In this document: piece by piece, positions 34,480 to 41,675 of the stretch
Position numbering within the stretch: the stretch's first letter is position 1
How the letters are laid out: the number at the start of each line of letters is the position of its first letter
Source of the DNA: Lichenicola sp964247725
GTDB lineage: Bacteria; Pseudomonadota; Alphaproteobacteria; Acetobacterales; Acetobacteraceae
NCBI GenBank assembly: GCA_964247725.1
Contig: CAXTVM010000001.1
Span: 1-64,000, forward strand
Length of the DNA stretch: 64,000 bases
Direction of reading: 5' to 3'
Notes under the pieces: model-generated
What the model was told of the DNA's origin: nothing
Database searches by the model: none
Seen by the model: only the letters and a program-made list of their open reading frames with translations
Program-made: the position numbers and the translations under genes

Positions 34480-34710
34480 TCAAAAGGAGGCCAGGAGGGA
34501 CCCATGCTTCGGGTGGGGGTCTAGGAGGCGGGGGCTGCGCCTATCGCATGGCTCCGAGGGTCCGGGTCGGGTCGAGGGGCGGCTTCGAGCCGCGACGTCG
34601 GGGCCGGCTTCCCCAGGGGCACCCCGCATGCCCTTGCCGCCGCACGGACCGCACCGACCGCCTCCCTGGATGCCGCTGCCGTTGCAGGGCCAGCATTCGA
34701 TCCAGATCAT
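34480..34710 (-). CDS. Small DnaJ-type zinc finger protein, 76 aa
   Basis: Residues 6-28 have a Cys pattern like the DnaJ central zinc module (CWPCNGSG then CGPCGGKG), a recognised theme in small phage proteins. The remaining Arg/Pro-rich tail may be less constrained. ATG at 34710 is 3 bases past the stop of the preceding gene. The frame ends before the terS repeat array. Confidence 0.6.
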   Translation of the reverse strand: MIWIECWPCNGSGIQGGGRCGPCGGKGMRGAPGEAGPDVAARSRPSTRPGPSEPCDRRSPRLLDPHPKHGSLLASF

Positions 34711-34713
34711 CGA

Positions 34714-35358
34714 TCATTTCCTCGCCGTCGCGATCGTCTTCGCGATGGCCGCCTGCATCGCGGCTGGACCGCGTCGCCTGACCACCTCGAGCGCCCGCTT
34801 CCGGAAGTCGAGGTGCTCTGTGACCGGCTTGTTCTTCCCGAACCGGATCAGCAGCTTCAGATGGTGGTTCTTGAGGCGCCGCCAGAAGCCGGCAATGCCC
34901 TTCACCGTGCCGACGAAGACGGTCGGGTCTGCCGCCAGCTTCTGGACCAGGCCCTTTGGCAGCTGGCCGTACTGGTCGAGCTTGACCCCGACCGGCTCAA
35001 GCAGCGCCTTGCCCGGCGTCACGTGCAGGCCACCGACCTCGTATGGCTCGAGGTAGCGGGCCTGCGCCGCACGCAGCGAGACGATGGCAGTTGCGTTGGC
35101 CTTGGTCGCCTTCCGCTGGACCTGCGTCGCCTTCTGGGTGAAGGGGCGCGGCCTGTGGAAGACCTTCGGCATCGCCTCGTTCTCGGCCCGCATGGCCTGG
35201 AAGGCGAGGTCGTTGACCGCCGCAGCCTTGGCGAAGGGGATCTGCCGCTCCATCCCGGCCAGCTGTCGCTCGGCGGCCCGGGTGTCGATCTTGATCTTCA
35301 AGTGTCTTTGCACCCAACATGTCTTGACTAGCCGGAGCTTTAGTAATGACTGAGCCAT
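34714..35358 (-). CDS. Putative virion morphogenesis/minor structural protein, 214 aa
   Basis: A basic protein with an N-terminal helix KIKIDTRAAERQLAGMERQ and a central VFHRPRPFTQKATQVQRKATK typical of small phage morphogenesis proteins. The C-terminal 60 residues are rich in Lys/Arg and hydrophobic pairs. The ATG at 35358 overlaps the rightward gene at 35346; a TTG at 35301 would avoid the overlap. No family is certain. Confidence 0.6.
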   Translation of the reverse strand: MAQSLLKLRLVKTCWVQRHLKIKIDTRAAERQLAGMERQIPFAKAAAVNDLAFQAMRAENEAMPKVFHRPRPFTQKATQVQRKATKANATAIVSLRAAQARYLEPYEVGGLHVTPGKALLEPVGVKLDQYGQLPKGLVQKLAADPTVFVGTVKGIAGFWRRLKNHHLKLLIRFGKNKPVTEHLDFRKRALEVVRRRGPAAMQAAIAKTIATARK

Positions 35359-35729
35359 CAAGAATGGGCGCCGATAAGCTGTGGCGGTTTTTCCACAACT
35401 GTGCGGACGTCGGCTTTAAATACATCAGCTGGCTGTTCATCTTTAACTTAACCCTCGCGGCGCAGGCGAGAAGCGGGTCAAGAAGTCTTCTTCTACTCCT
35501 CGTCTTGGAGTGCCTGCTACTAGGGACGTCGGCTTTCACCCTTCCCATGGCCCTGTTGCACCGGCTTGGTTCTCACAGCGCATCCAACAGCGTTAAGGCT
35601 GTGATTGTCGTGTTGTCGTTTCTATTAAGCTTTGCCTTCCTCGTCGGCAGCCTGATGTATAATCCGACAGGCCGCTTTCTAACCGATGTCTTTAATTCAA
35701 TGCAGAAACAGACGACTAGAGGCTGTTGA
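35346..35729 (+). CDS. Small membrane protein, probable moron, 127 aa
   Basis: Three hydrophobic segments are predicted, about residues 27-41, 47-71 and 85-107. It reads opposite to all neighbours and its DNA is distinctly more AT-rich than the rest of the prophage, both typical of a moron (independently acquired and expressed cargo). A TTGACT box at 35323 may be its -35, leaving a short leader. Function is unknown; membrane morons often affect superinfection. Confidence 0.65.
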   Translation: MTEPSRMGADKLWRFFHNCADVGFKYISWLFIFNLTLAAQARSGSRSLLLLLVLECLLLGTSAFTLPMALLHRLGSHSASNSVKAVIVVLSFLLSFAFLVGSLMYNPTGRFLTDVFNSMQKQTTRGC

Positions 35730-36654
35730 TGTCCTCATTCCGGCTGCGCAGATAGAGGTCGAACTCGCGGCGCAGCTCGGATTTGTTCCCCGCCCACTCG
35801 AAGACGCCCGCGGTGTTGCGCTTCAAATCCGTGTCAGGGTCGAAGCCGTGGCGAACGAACATGTCCCAGCGGCTGAGGTAGCCGCGGTCCGCCTTGCGGC
35901 CATGGAAGCGGTGTTCGATCGTGCCGGGCACATATCCGAGGTTGCCGTTGATGTGCGCCCGGGCCCGATCCTGCCAGCGCATGACGTGGGCGGCGTAGCT
36001 GGGCGGGCAGTTGCCCGGCAGCGACTTCTCGGCCCGACCGGCCAGGGCGAGCGCCATGTGGTGGTCGCCGCTGCCCATGCCGCCCAGCTCGAACAGGCCG
36101 CCGAGCCATTCCAGCGCCTGCCGGGTCCAGGCCCAGACATAGCCGGAATGCGGGTAGTCGTACGGGCCGTTGTCGTGCCGCCACCAGTTCGGGCCCTCGG
36201 CGCAGATCGGCCGACCGGCCAGGTACTGGCGGCAGAACGAGACGTGGTGCTGGATGTGCTCGTCGTGCGGGCCGAGGTCGTAGGCGTCGGACCAGGGCTG
36301 CACCACGTCATAGTGCTGCAGAGCATGCACCGTCTCGGCGGCCCAGCCAGCGCGGCGGTGGAACACGTCGGAGTCGGACGTCGCGATGTAGCGTGCGTCC
36401 GGCACGCGGGCGATGCCGAGGTTGAGCGCGTTCTCCTTCGACCAGCACCAGGTCTTCGCCCGCAGGCCGATGTGGTCGACATGCGGGATGCCCTCGTAGA
36501 GGAACGGCCGCTCGCCATACTGCACCTCGACCAGGTGCAGCTGCACGCCGCTGTCCAGCATGTGCTGGACCCATTCCTTTGCGACCGCCTCCGGCTGCTG
36601 CCAGCGCAGCGGGTTGGAGCGCACGGCGAAGACGTGCAGGAGATCGGCGCGCAT
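35716..36654 (-). CDS. Glycosyltransferase-like protein, 312 aa
   Basis: The sequence has the layout of a GT-A galactosyltransferase-type enzyme: nucleotide-binding N-terminus, the central DSDVFHRR containing a DxD-like metal site (about residue 93), and a later WTRQALEWLGGLFELGGMGSGDHHMAL segment like the catalytic C-terminal domain of galactosyltransferase families. Substrate is unknown: virion protein, host LPS or modified phage DNA are all possible. Convergent with the moron at 35346. Confidence 0.72.
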   Translation of the reverse strand: MRADLLHVFAVRSNPLRWQQPEAVAKEWVQHMLDSGVQLHLVEVQYGERPFLYEGIPHVDHIGLRAKTWCWSKENALNLGIARVPDARYIATSDSDVFHRRAGWAAETVHALQHYDVVQPWSDAYDLGPHDEHIQHHVSFCRQYLAGRPICAEGPNWWRHDNGPYDYPHSGYVWAWTRQALEWLGGLFELGGMGSGDHHMALALAGRAEKSLPGNCPPSYAAHVMRWQDRARAHINGNLGYVPGTIEHRFHGRKADRGYLSRWDMFVRHGFDPDTDLKRNTAGVFEWAGNKSELRREFDLYLRSRNEDINSL

Positions 36655-36893
36655 CAGGTGCGACCTCGCTGCGGCGGTGCGATCCTGCGGCGGCGCGGCC
36701 CTTTGGTCGAGTGGAACGTGTGCAGTACACCATCCACCACGTGGGCCGACAGGATCGAACGGTTGCGGCTGCCGCGGCGCTTCAGCGCGCTCAGCCGAAG
36801 ATCGCGGTCAAGGCGCTGGCGCTCTGCGTCGAGCTGTTCGCCGAGCGCTTCACGAATGGCTTCACGAACGAAAGCGGCGGTCGACAGGAACAT
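36654..36893 (-). CDS. Small basic protein, 79 aa, unknown
   Basis: A 79-residue Arg-rich protein with an N-terminal helix REAIREALGEQLDAERQRL. TGATG coupling to the glycosyltransferase and a GGGAAAG ribosome binding site support that it is translated. No family was recognised. Confidence 0.55.
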   Translation of the reverse strand: MFLSTAAFVREAIREALGEQLDAERQRLDRDLRLSALKRRGSRNRSILSAHVVDGVLHTFHSTKGPRRRRIAPPQRGRT

Positions 36894-37057
36894 GCTCTTT
36901 CCCTTCCCGGATGAGCGTTGCGTATGGAGGTTCTCCCGGCGCGGCCGCAGCCAGCGCCGGGAGCCCAGCCGGGCCGCCGAGCTTGAGCTCGAGGCGGCCG
37001 GCCTCGCCGCCGCAGCCGGGAAGGACCGCGGCGGCGGAGCGAAAGGCGTTCAGGTGG

Positions 37058-37330
37058 TCAGGAGAGCGTGGCCGACACCTGCGACGGGAGCAGGATGGCG
37101 CCCCAGCTGATCGGGTGCCCGCTCGGCAGTGGCGCGGCGCCGGCCTCTTCTCGTTCCGGCGTGCAGATCGACCGGACCTTCTGCTGAAGCAGCACCGTCG
37201 CCCGGCGGTGCACGAAGCTGCGGCTGACGCGTAGCTGGTCCGCGGCCTTGAGCAACGTCACGCCAGGCTGATCGAGCAGGGCCAGCAGCCGGGCATCGTC
37301 CGCCGGCCTCCATGGGAGCGCACGAGGCAT
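37058..37330 (-). CDS. HTH protein resembling GcrA-type N-terminus, 90 aa
   Basis: The N-terminus WRPADDARLLALLDQPG plus a following VTLLKAADQLRVSRSFVHRR has the spacing of a trihelical HTH domain as in GcrA and related regulators. It lacks the C-terminal Cys motif of GcrA. ATG at 37330 follows the DUF3164 gene by two bases. A DNA-binding regulatory role is likely. Confidence 0.65.
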   Translation of the reverse strand: MPRALPWRPADDARLLALLDQPGVTLLKAADQLRVSRSFVHRRATVLLQQKVRSICTPEREEAGAAPLPSGHPISWGAILLPSQVSATLS

Positions 37331-37332
37331 CG

Positions 37333-37962
37333 TCAGGCCTTCGCGATGTTGAGCTGGAGCAACTCATGCGGCGCATCCGGCCGAGCCCGCTCGTAGAAGC
37401 GGACATACGAGGTGGTGCAATCGATCCGGATCGCCGCCGACAGCGCCTCCATGGCGCGCTTCCAGATCGGGTGGTCGATATGGAGACGCCGGAGCCGCAG
37501 GATCTGCCCGACCTGCACCTTGCCCTGCTTCCGGACGTCGAAGGCGTCGGTGATGATCGCCTTGATGTTGGGGTCGCCGCCTTCGGTCCACTGCTCGAGG
37601 CACTCGTCGATCAGCTGCTTCGCCGTCGCGAGCTCGGGCCCGAAGGTGATGCTGTCGCCGACCGCCACCTGCAGGCGCCGGCTGCCGTCGTAGCTCGACA
37701 GCGTCAGGTTGCCCTTCGGACCGCCGACCTTCGCGCCATGCTTCTCGGCCAGCAGCACCTGCAGGATGGCCACCTCCTCGAACGCATCGGCGCGGAGCTT
37801 GCGCAGAGCTTCCTGCACTTGACACCCGCGCTCGTAGAGACGGCGAACGAGCTCGTCCTCGAGCAGGTCCTCCGGCCGGATGTTGGCCAGCGGCACGAGC
37901 CGGCCGGCCGCATCCTGCATGTAGCCGGTCGGCATTGCCGACGGCATCGCCTCGTCAGCCAT
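37333..37962 (-). CDS. DUF3164 family protein, 209 aa
   Basis: Matches the DUF3164 pattern: YMQDAAGRLVPLANIRPEDLLEDELVRR, then AEKHGAKVGGPKGNLTLSSYDGS and a C-terminal SYVRFYERA. The family is common in Mu-like phages, usually among early genes, and its role is not established. Here it is located beyond the terminase. Length is typical. Confidence 0.9.
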   Translation of the reverse strand: MADEAMPSAMPTGYMQDAAGRLVPLANIRPEDLLEDELVRRLYERGCQVQEALRKLRADAFEEVAILQVLLAEKHGAKVGGPKGNLTLSSYDGSRRLQVAVGDSITFGPELATAKQLIDECLEQWTEGGDPNIKAIITDAFDVRKQGKVQVGQILRLRRLHIDHPIWKRAMEALSAAIRIDCTTSYVRFYERARPDAPHELLQLNIAKA

Positions 37963-38113
37963 GGGTTCTCCGGTGCCGCCAGCCGCGGCGCTGCATGCGC
38001 ACGATCTGCTTCTCGCCGCGCCAGCCGCAGTAGGGGGCGACGAGCCAGGTCACCGCTCGCCGCAGCATGTTCTGGGACAGCGGATCCGACGTCACCTCGA
38101 ACGGGAAGAGCAT
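37955..38113 (-). CDS. Small protein, 52 aa, unknown
   Basis: A 52-residue frame starting at ATG 38113 with a GGAG ribosome binding site 6 bases upstream inside the end of the recombinase gene. It overlaps the DUF3164 start by 8 bases. The C-terminal half is Arg/Trp-rich. The tight overlaps on both sides argue that it is real, though nothing is known of its function. Confidence 0.6.
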   Translation of the reverse strand: MLFPFEVTSDPLSQNMLRRAVTWLVAPYCGWRGEKQIVRMQRRGWRHRRTHG

Positions 38114-38116
38114 CGC

Positions 38117-38998
38117 CTACTCCGGCAGATACTTCGCCGACCCGTCCCCGGGCCGGACGTGGACGTATCGGGTCGTCGTCGCCAGGCTGGCGTGCCCGAG
38201 CGATCCCTGCAGCACATGCACCGGAGCGCCGTGGTCCAGGACGTGCGAGGCGTGGGCGTGGCGGAGCCAATGCGCCGAGACTGCGTCCGGCAAGCCGGCT
38301 CGTGCCGCCGCGGCCTTGACGATCCGGTGCACCGCCGACCTGTCCAGCGCGCCGCCCCGTTCCGACCGGAAGACCGGCTCGTCCGGCGCCGCCCTCGCCC
38401 GCAGTGCCGACAGAGTCCGCCACAGCTTGGGCTGCACCAGCACCGACCTGGTCTTGCCGCCCTTGCCGAACACGGTGGCGACGGCCCCGGTCTTGGTGCC
38501 GGCCAGGTCGCGCCAGCGCAGGTCGCAGACCTCGGAGACGCGGAGCCCGCCGGCGTAGAGGAACCGCAGCAGCGCGTTGTTCCGGGCGTTCGGCTCGAGC
38601 TGCAGCATCCGGTGCACCTGCGCCTCGTCGAGGATCCGCTCGCTGAGCTGATCCTTCACCTTTGGCAGCAGCAGCGCCGCGGCGACGTCGAACTGCAGGT
38701 AGCCGATGCGCCGGCCGTAGCCGAACAGGCTCTTGATCGCCGCGAGCTTGCGGGCCTGGCTGGCCGGCTTCAGGTGCTCGAGCGTCGCCGTCCAGTTCTG
38801 CAGCTCGCCGATCGTGGTCGACCGGAACGACGAGCCGAGGTGCACGCGGAGGCTCCGCACGTCGGCCTCGTAGGCCGCCTTGGTGCTCTCCGGACGGCCG
38901 TGGAGCCAGAGCTCGATGAGCTGGTTATCGCTGCTCGCCTGCTCCGGTATCGCAACCGCGCTCGTCGGCGCCGACGACGCGATCTCGATCTCGCTCAC
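38117..38998 (-). CDS. Second tyrosine recombinase, XerC/D-like, 293 aa
   Basis: All catalytic features of an active tyrosine recombinase are visible: Arg in GGLRVSEVCDLRW, HWLRHAHASH, LGHAS and Tyr in TTTRYVHV. A SAM-like N-terminal core-binding region (GRPESTKAAYEADVRSLRVH) is also present. It is not at an attachment site, unlike the integrase at 58029. GTG at 38998 has GAGG upstream; a GTG at 39025 is an alternative. Possible roles: resolving phage multimers, or a cargo integration function. Confidence 0.85.
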   Translation of the reverse strand: MSEIEIASSAPTSAVAIPEQASSDNQLIELWLHGRPESTKAAYEADVRSLRVHLGSSFRSTTIGELQNWTATLEHLKPASQARKLAAIKSLFGYGRRIGYLQFDVAAALLLPKVKDQLSERILDEAQVHRMLQLEPNARNNALLRFLYAGGLRVSEVCDLRWRDLAGTKTGAVATVFGKGGKTRSVLVQPKLWRTLSALRARAAPDEPVFRSERGGALDRSAVHRIVKAAAARAGLPDAVSAHWLRHAHASHVLDHGAPVHVLQGSLGHASLATTTRYVHVRPGDGSAKYLPE

Positions 38999-39025
38999 GG
39001 CGGCCTCGCGCGGCGCTGCACGCAC

Positions 39026-39254
39026 CGTGGTCCATTTTCAGTTATTCGCAGGCGCCGCGCGGGTTTCGATCGGGTTCCCGCGGAAACCGAGAGGCCGTCG
39101 CCGACGCACCATAACGCCTATTCTGTTGCGAGCCGGACCGGCCTCGGCCAGCCCGGATGCACCAATAACCCGACAGGTTATGGTGCGAGTGGCAACGTCC
39201 GGTCGATCGCTGCCGGCCGAACCGATCGGAGCCAGGACGTCCGGTCGGCGTGCA
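39026..39254. promoter_or_regulatory. Upstream region of the second recombinase with CACCA(A)TAAC dyads
   Basis: A near-perfect 28-bp dyad (39159-39186) has arms GCACCAATAACC and GGTTATGGTGC. A third copy of CACCATAAC is at 39107-39115. The region lies directly upstream of the recombinase gene. It could be a recombinase or regulator binding site. The centre spacing differs from chromosomal dif. Confidence 0.5.
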
Positions 39255-39674
39255 TCAGGTCGCGTTTCGCCGCCCGACCTGGCGGCCTCGCGAACCGACC
39301 CCGCCGCCGATCGCCAGCAGCGTCGATCGGACAGACGGCGTATCCTCGAAGCGCCGGGCCTCGAGCTCGCGCGCCACCGCGGCGGCAAGCCGCGCCTGCA
39401 GCGTCTTCGAGACCCGGCCCAGCCGGGCGAAACCCGACGGGTTCTCGCGTGTCACGACCACGCAGCGGATGACCAGGTCCTGCAGCGGCAGGCCAGCCTC
39501 TGCCATATCCGACCAGTGGTCGGGGCGAACGTCGGAGCGGTGGATGCTGTCCCGGGGCGTCATGGCCCGGAGCAGCTGGACGATGCCATCCGGACCCGCG
39601 TCGTGCACCACGAACACGGATGCGCCGCAGGCGAGCACATCCCCCCGCGAGATGCCTGCGAGGGGATGGAGCAT
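39255..39674 (-). CDS. Hypothetical protein, 139 aa
   Basis: A mixed alpha/beta, balanced-composition protein with no signal peptide or membrane segment. No family was recognised. Upstream is a terminator at 39699-39728, so it needs its own promoter or readthrough. Another frame overlaps it, but this one has the more protein-like composition. Confidence 0.55.
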   Translation of the reverse strand: MLHPLAGISRGDVLACGASVFVVHDAGPDGIVQLLRAMTPRDSIHRSDVRPDHWSDMAEAGLPLQDLVIRCVVVTRENPSGFARLGRVSKTLQARLAAAVARELEARRFEDTPSVRSTLLAIGGGVGSRGRQVGRRNAT

Positions 39675-39698
39675 GTGGGATCCGGCGGCTGGACATGG

Positions 39699-39728
39699 AA
39701 AAGCCCGCCGAGCGTCAGCCGGGCGGGC
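39699..39728 (-). terminator. Rho-independent terminator for the leftward regulator gene
   Basis: On the minus strand a GCCCGCC/GGCGGGC stem with a short loop is followed by TTTT, 50 bases past the stop of the gene at 39777. It separates this putative regulator from the late region to its left. The bases flanking it resemble the hairpin at 3493-3513. Confidence 0.7.
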
Positions 39729-39776
39729 TCATGTAGTCGATGATGCTTGGCTCGTTAGCCAATTCTACAACTTCCG

Positions 39777-40496
39777 TCAACCGCGTTCGTCGCGCGCCTG
39801 CAAGACAGGTCTCACCTTCCGGTCCGCCTCGAGGTAATGCTCGACTAGTTGGCCCAGCAGGAACACCAGCTCGGCCTTGATCCGCGGCTCGCCGCTCGGC
39901 TGTGCCGGGAACAGCCGCTGCGCCATCGCGGCGTAGCTCATCTCCTCCACCAGCAGCATGTTCAGCCGTACCTCGGCGCAAAAGCCGAGCGCCATCCGCA
40001 CCGCCCGACATCGCGCCACCGCGGCGATCCTGGACAGCTGCACGTCGTGCGCGTCCGCGCCAGTCGACGTGCGGCCCTCTTCCGGATCGACCGCTCCGAT
40101 GATGCCGGTGACGTAGTCCCGGTGCCACCTGTTCGCCGCGGCCACCTCCGCATCGCCGATCTGCAAGCGCCGATACATGAGGTCCACCAGGCCGATCGCT
40201 CGGCCGTCCCGGCCGCGAGCCGCCATCTTCGAGCGGCGTTCCGGGGTCGGACCGTTGTCGATCGTCTCCGGCGCGATGTGCCGCAGCGTCCGACGAGCCG
40301 GACCGGCCGGTTCAGTCTCGGGCTCGCTACGCTTGTCCCTCTTGCCCGCCGAGTATCGCCGAATGGAAACAGGCGGATCGGTCTCGGAAGGACAGGCCGC
40401 TGGCGATAGCGACGAGGCCGTGCTGCCCAGCACCGGGGCATGGCGGAGTGATCGCGGATGGCTGATCTGCACGGCAAGCTCACGGTTGCGCAACAT
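39777..40496 (-). CDS. Putative phage regulator A, 239 aa (paralogue of the gene at 40692)
   Basis: The C-terminal 130 residues share RWHRDYV, the VARCRAVRM helix, a EVRLNMLLVEEMSYAAMAQRLF segment and a LLGQLVEHY helix with the neighbouring 134-aa protein. The first 85 residues are disordered and Arg-rich, and the true start may be internal (ATG at 40226). Conserved helices and position before the late genes suggest a DNA-binding late activator, but no known family was recognised. Confidence 0.65.
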   Translation of the reverse strand: MLRNRELAVQISHPRSLRHAPVLGSTASSLSPAACPSETDPPVSIRRYSAGKRDKRSEPETEPAGPARRTLRHIAPETIDNGPTPERRSKMAARGRDGRAIGLVDLMYRRLQIGDAEVAAANRWHRDYVTGIIGAVDPEEGRTSTGADAHDVQLSRIAAVARCRAVRMALGFCAEVRLNMLLVEEMSYAAMAQRLFPAQPSGEPRIKAELVFLLGQLVEHYLEADRKVRPVLQARDERG

Positions 40497-40497
40497 C

Positions 40498-40525
40498 AGG
40501 ATAGCAGAACACGGCCTGGTCGCAA
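40498..40525 (-). promoter_or_regulatory. Candidate sigma-70 promoter
   Basis: On the minus strand TTGCGA and TATCCT are separated by 16 bases. They lie just upstream of, and would overlap, the longest start of regulator A, which supports an internal start for that gene. The region 40497-40691 otherwise has no gene. Confidence 0.4.
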
Positions 40526-40691
40526 GATTGTTAACTTTTTGACGGACGTTCTATTGCATTGGTTTCTCTGCCCATGTCGGCGCGCTACCTCTCCAACCGT
40601 TGGGGGCTTCTGCCTAACATGTCCTGAGGATCTTGCGGGCGGTCACCACAGGTGAGCGACCGCATGGGCGCGACCAATCAGCAATTTGCGC

Positions 40692-41096
40692 TCAACCGCG
40701 CGGCTTGGTCACGAGGGCATCCGGCGGCCGGCCGCTGTCGAGCACGCTGTAGCGCTCCGCGAGCTGCTCCAGCAGGAGCGACATCTGCGCGGCGACCTTC
40801 TTCCGTCCGTTGACGTCGTCCGGGAAAAGGCGGCCAGCGATCGCCCCAAACGACAGCTCGTCAACCAACAACAGCTTCAGCCGCATCTCGCTGCACGCGC
40901 CAAGCCCCTCCCGGACCAGGCGGCACCGCGCGATTGCCGCACATCGGGCGAGCATGGACGCATGCAAGTCCGGCGCCTTCCCCGAACTCGCCATCTCCGG
41001 ATCGCGCGCCCCCAGCACACCCTTGACGTAGTCGCGATGCCACCGTGCCCCGGCGGCTCGCTGCACCGGATCGAAGTCGCTGAGCTTCAACGACAC
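40692..41096 (-). CDS. Putative phage regulator B, 134 aa
   Basis: A shorter paralogue of the gene at 39777: the shared RWHRDYV, ARCAAIARCRLVREGL, EMRLKLLLVDELSFGAIAGRLF and LLLEQLAERY elements align in order. The GTG at 41096 overlaps the preceding gene by 10 bases. The likely fold is an all-helical DNA-binding protein. Exact role is unknown. Confidence 0.65.
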   Translation of the reverse strand: MSLKLSDFDPVQRAAGARWHRDYVKGVLGARDPEMASSGKAPDLHASMLARCAAIARCRLVREGLGACSEMRLKLLLVDELSFGAIAGRLFPDDVNGRKKVAAQMSLLLEQLAERYSVLDSGRPPDALVTKPRG

Positions 41097-41380
41097 GGCG
41101 CGACCACCGCGGCCGGATCCGGCTGTCGCACAGCTCGATCTTGATGCAGGGCTCGCCCGATCCAACCGAGGCGCCAGCATAGTGCCGGCACCGTATTGCA
41201 GGGGTGCGGGCATTCGTGGAAGGCCAGGCGGTCCGCGTGCGCGTCCCACCCGGCCTGATAGTGGACAAGATCGGGCCCCTCCTCGCCTCGGCATATAGCG
41301 AGGAAGCGGGCATCCTTGACGGAAGCACGTTCGGTATCTGAAGCCGGATCGACCGGCCGATCTGAGCGTCGATCGGTCAC
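41087..41380 (-). CDS. Small phage protein, 97 aa, unknown
   Basis: The start is a GTG at 41380 with GGAG 7 bases upstream. The central WDAHADRLAFHECPHPCNTV contains two His and two Cys that could bind a metal. It overlaps regulator B by 10 bases. No family was recognised. Confidence 0.6.
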   Translation of the reverse strand: MTDRRSDRPVDPASDTERASVKDARFLAICRGEEGPDLVHYQAGWDAHADRLAFHECPHPCNTVPALCWRLGWIGRALHQDRAVRQPDPAAVVAPCR

Positions 41381-41393
41381 TTCCTGCTCCCGC

Positions 41394-41642
41394 CTAGCGG
41401 ACCGGCGCAGGCTTGTCGAAGCCTGGGCTCTCGCCGTTGTCGAGCACCACTTGCTGGACGGTGGCGTCGACCACCAGCCTCTGCTCATCGAGCCACTGGC
41501 TGTCCCGCAACGCGCCATCGGCCGCGACGGCCGGCTGCACCAGGGCTTGGCTGCAGCCGCTGATGTAGGTCACGGAACCGGTCACGACGCCCTTGAAGCC
41601 GGTGATCCTGTCGGTCACGGTCGTCCCAAGCAGAGCCCGCAT
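41394..41642 (-). CDS. Small conserved phage protein, 82 aa
   Basis: The pattern LGTTVTDRITGFKGVVTGSV followed by YISGCSQALVQP recurs in many phages as a small beta-barrel-like protein of unknown role. AGGAGGAG precedes the ATG, one of the strongest ribosome binding sites here, so abundant translation is expected. Confidence 0.75.
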   Translation of the reverse strand: MRALLGTTVTDRITGFKGVVTGSVTYISGCSQALVQPAVAADGALRDSQWLDEQRLVVDATVQQVVLDNGESPGFDKPAPVR

Positions 41643-41675
41643 GGTGTGTCTCCTCCTGTTGTGGGCGCGACGCGA

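Noticed and set aside
39159..39186. Chromosomal-type dif site
   Set aside because: The dyad is 28 bp like dif, but the ATAA and TTAT blocks are 9 bases apart instead of 6, so XerCD identity is not supported.
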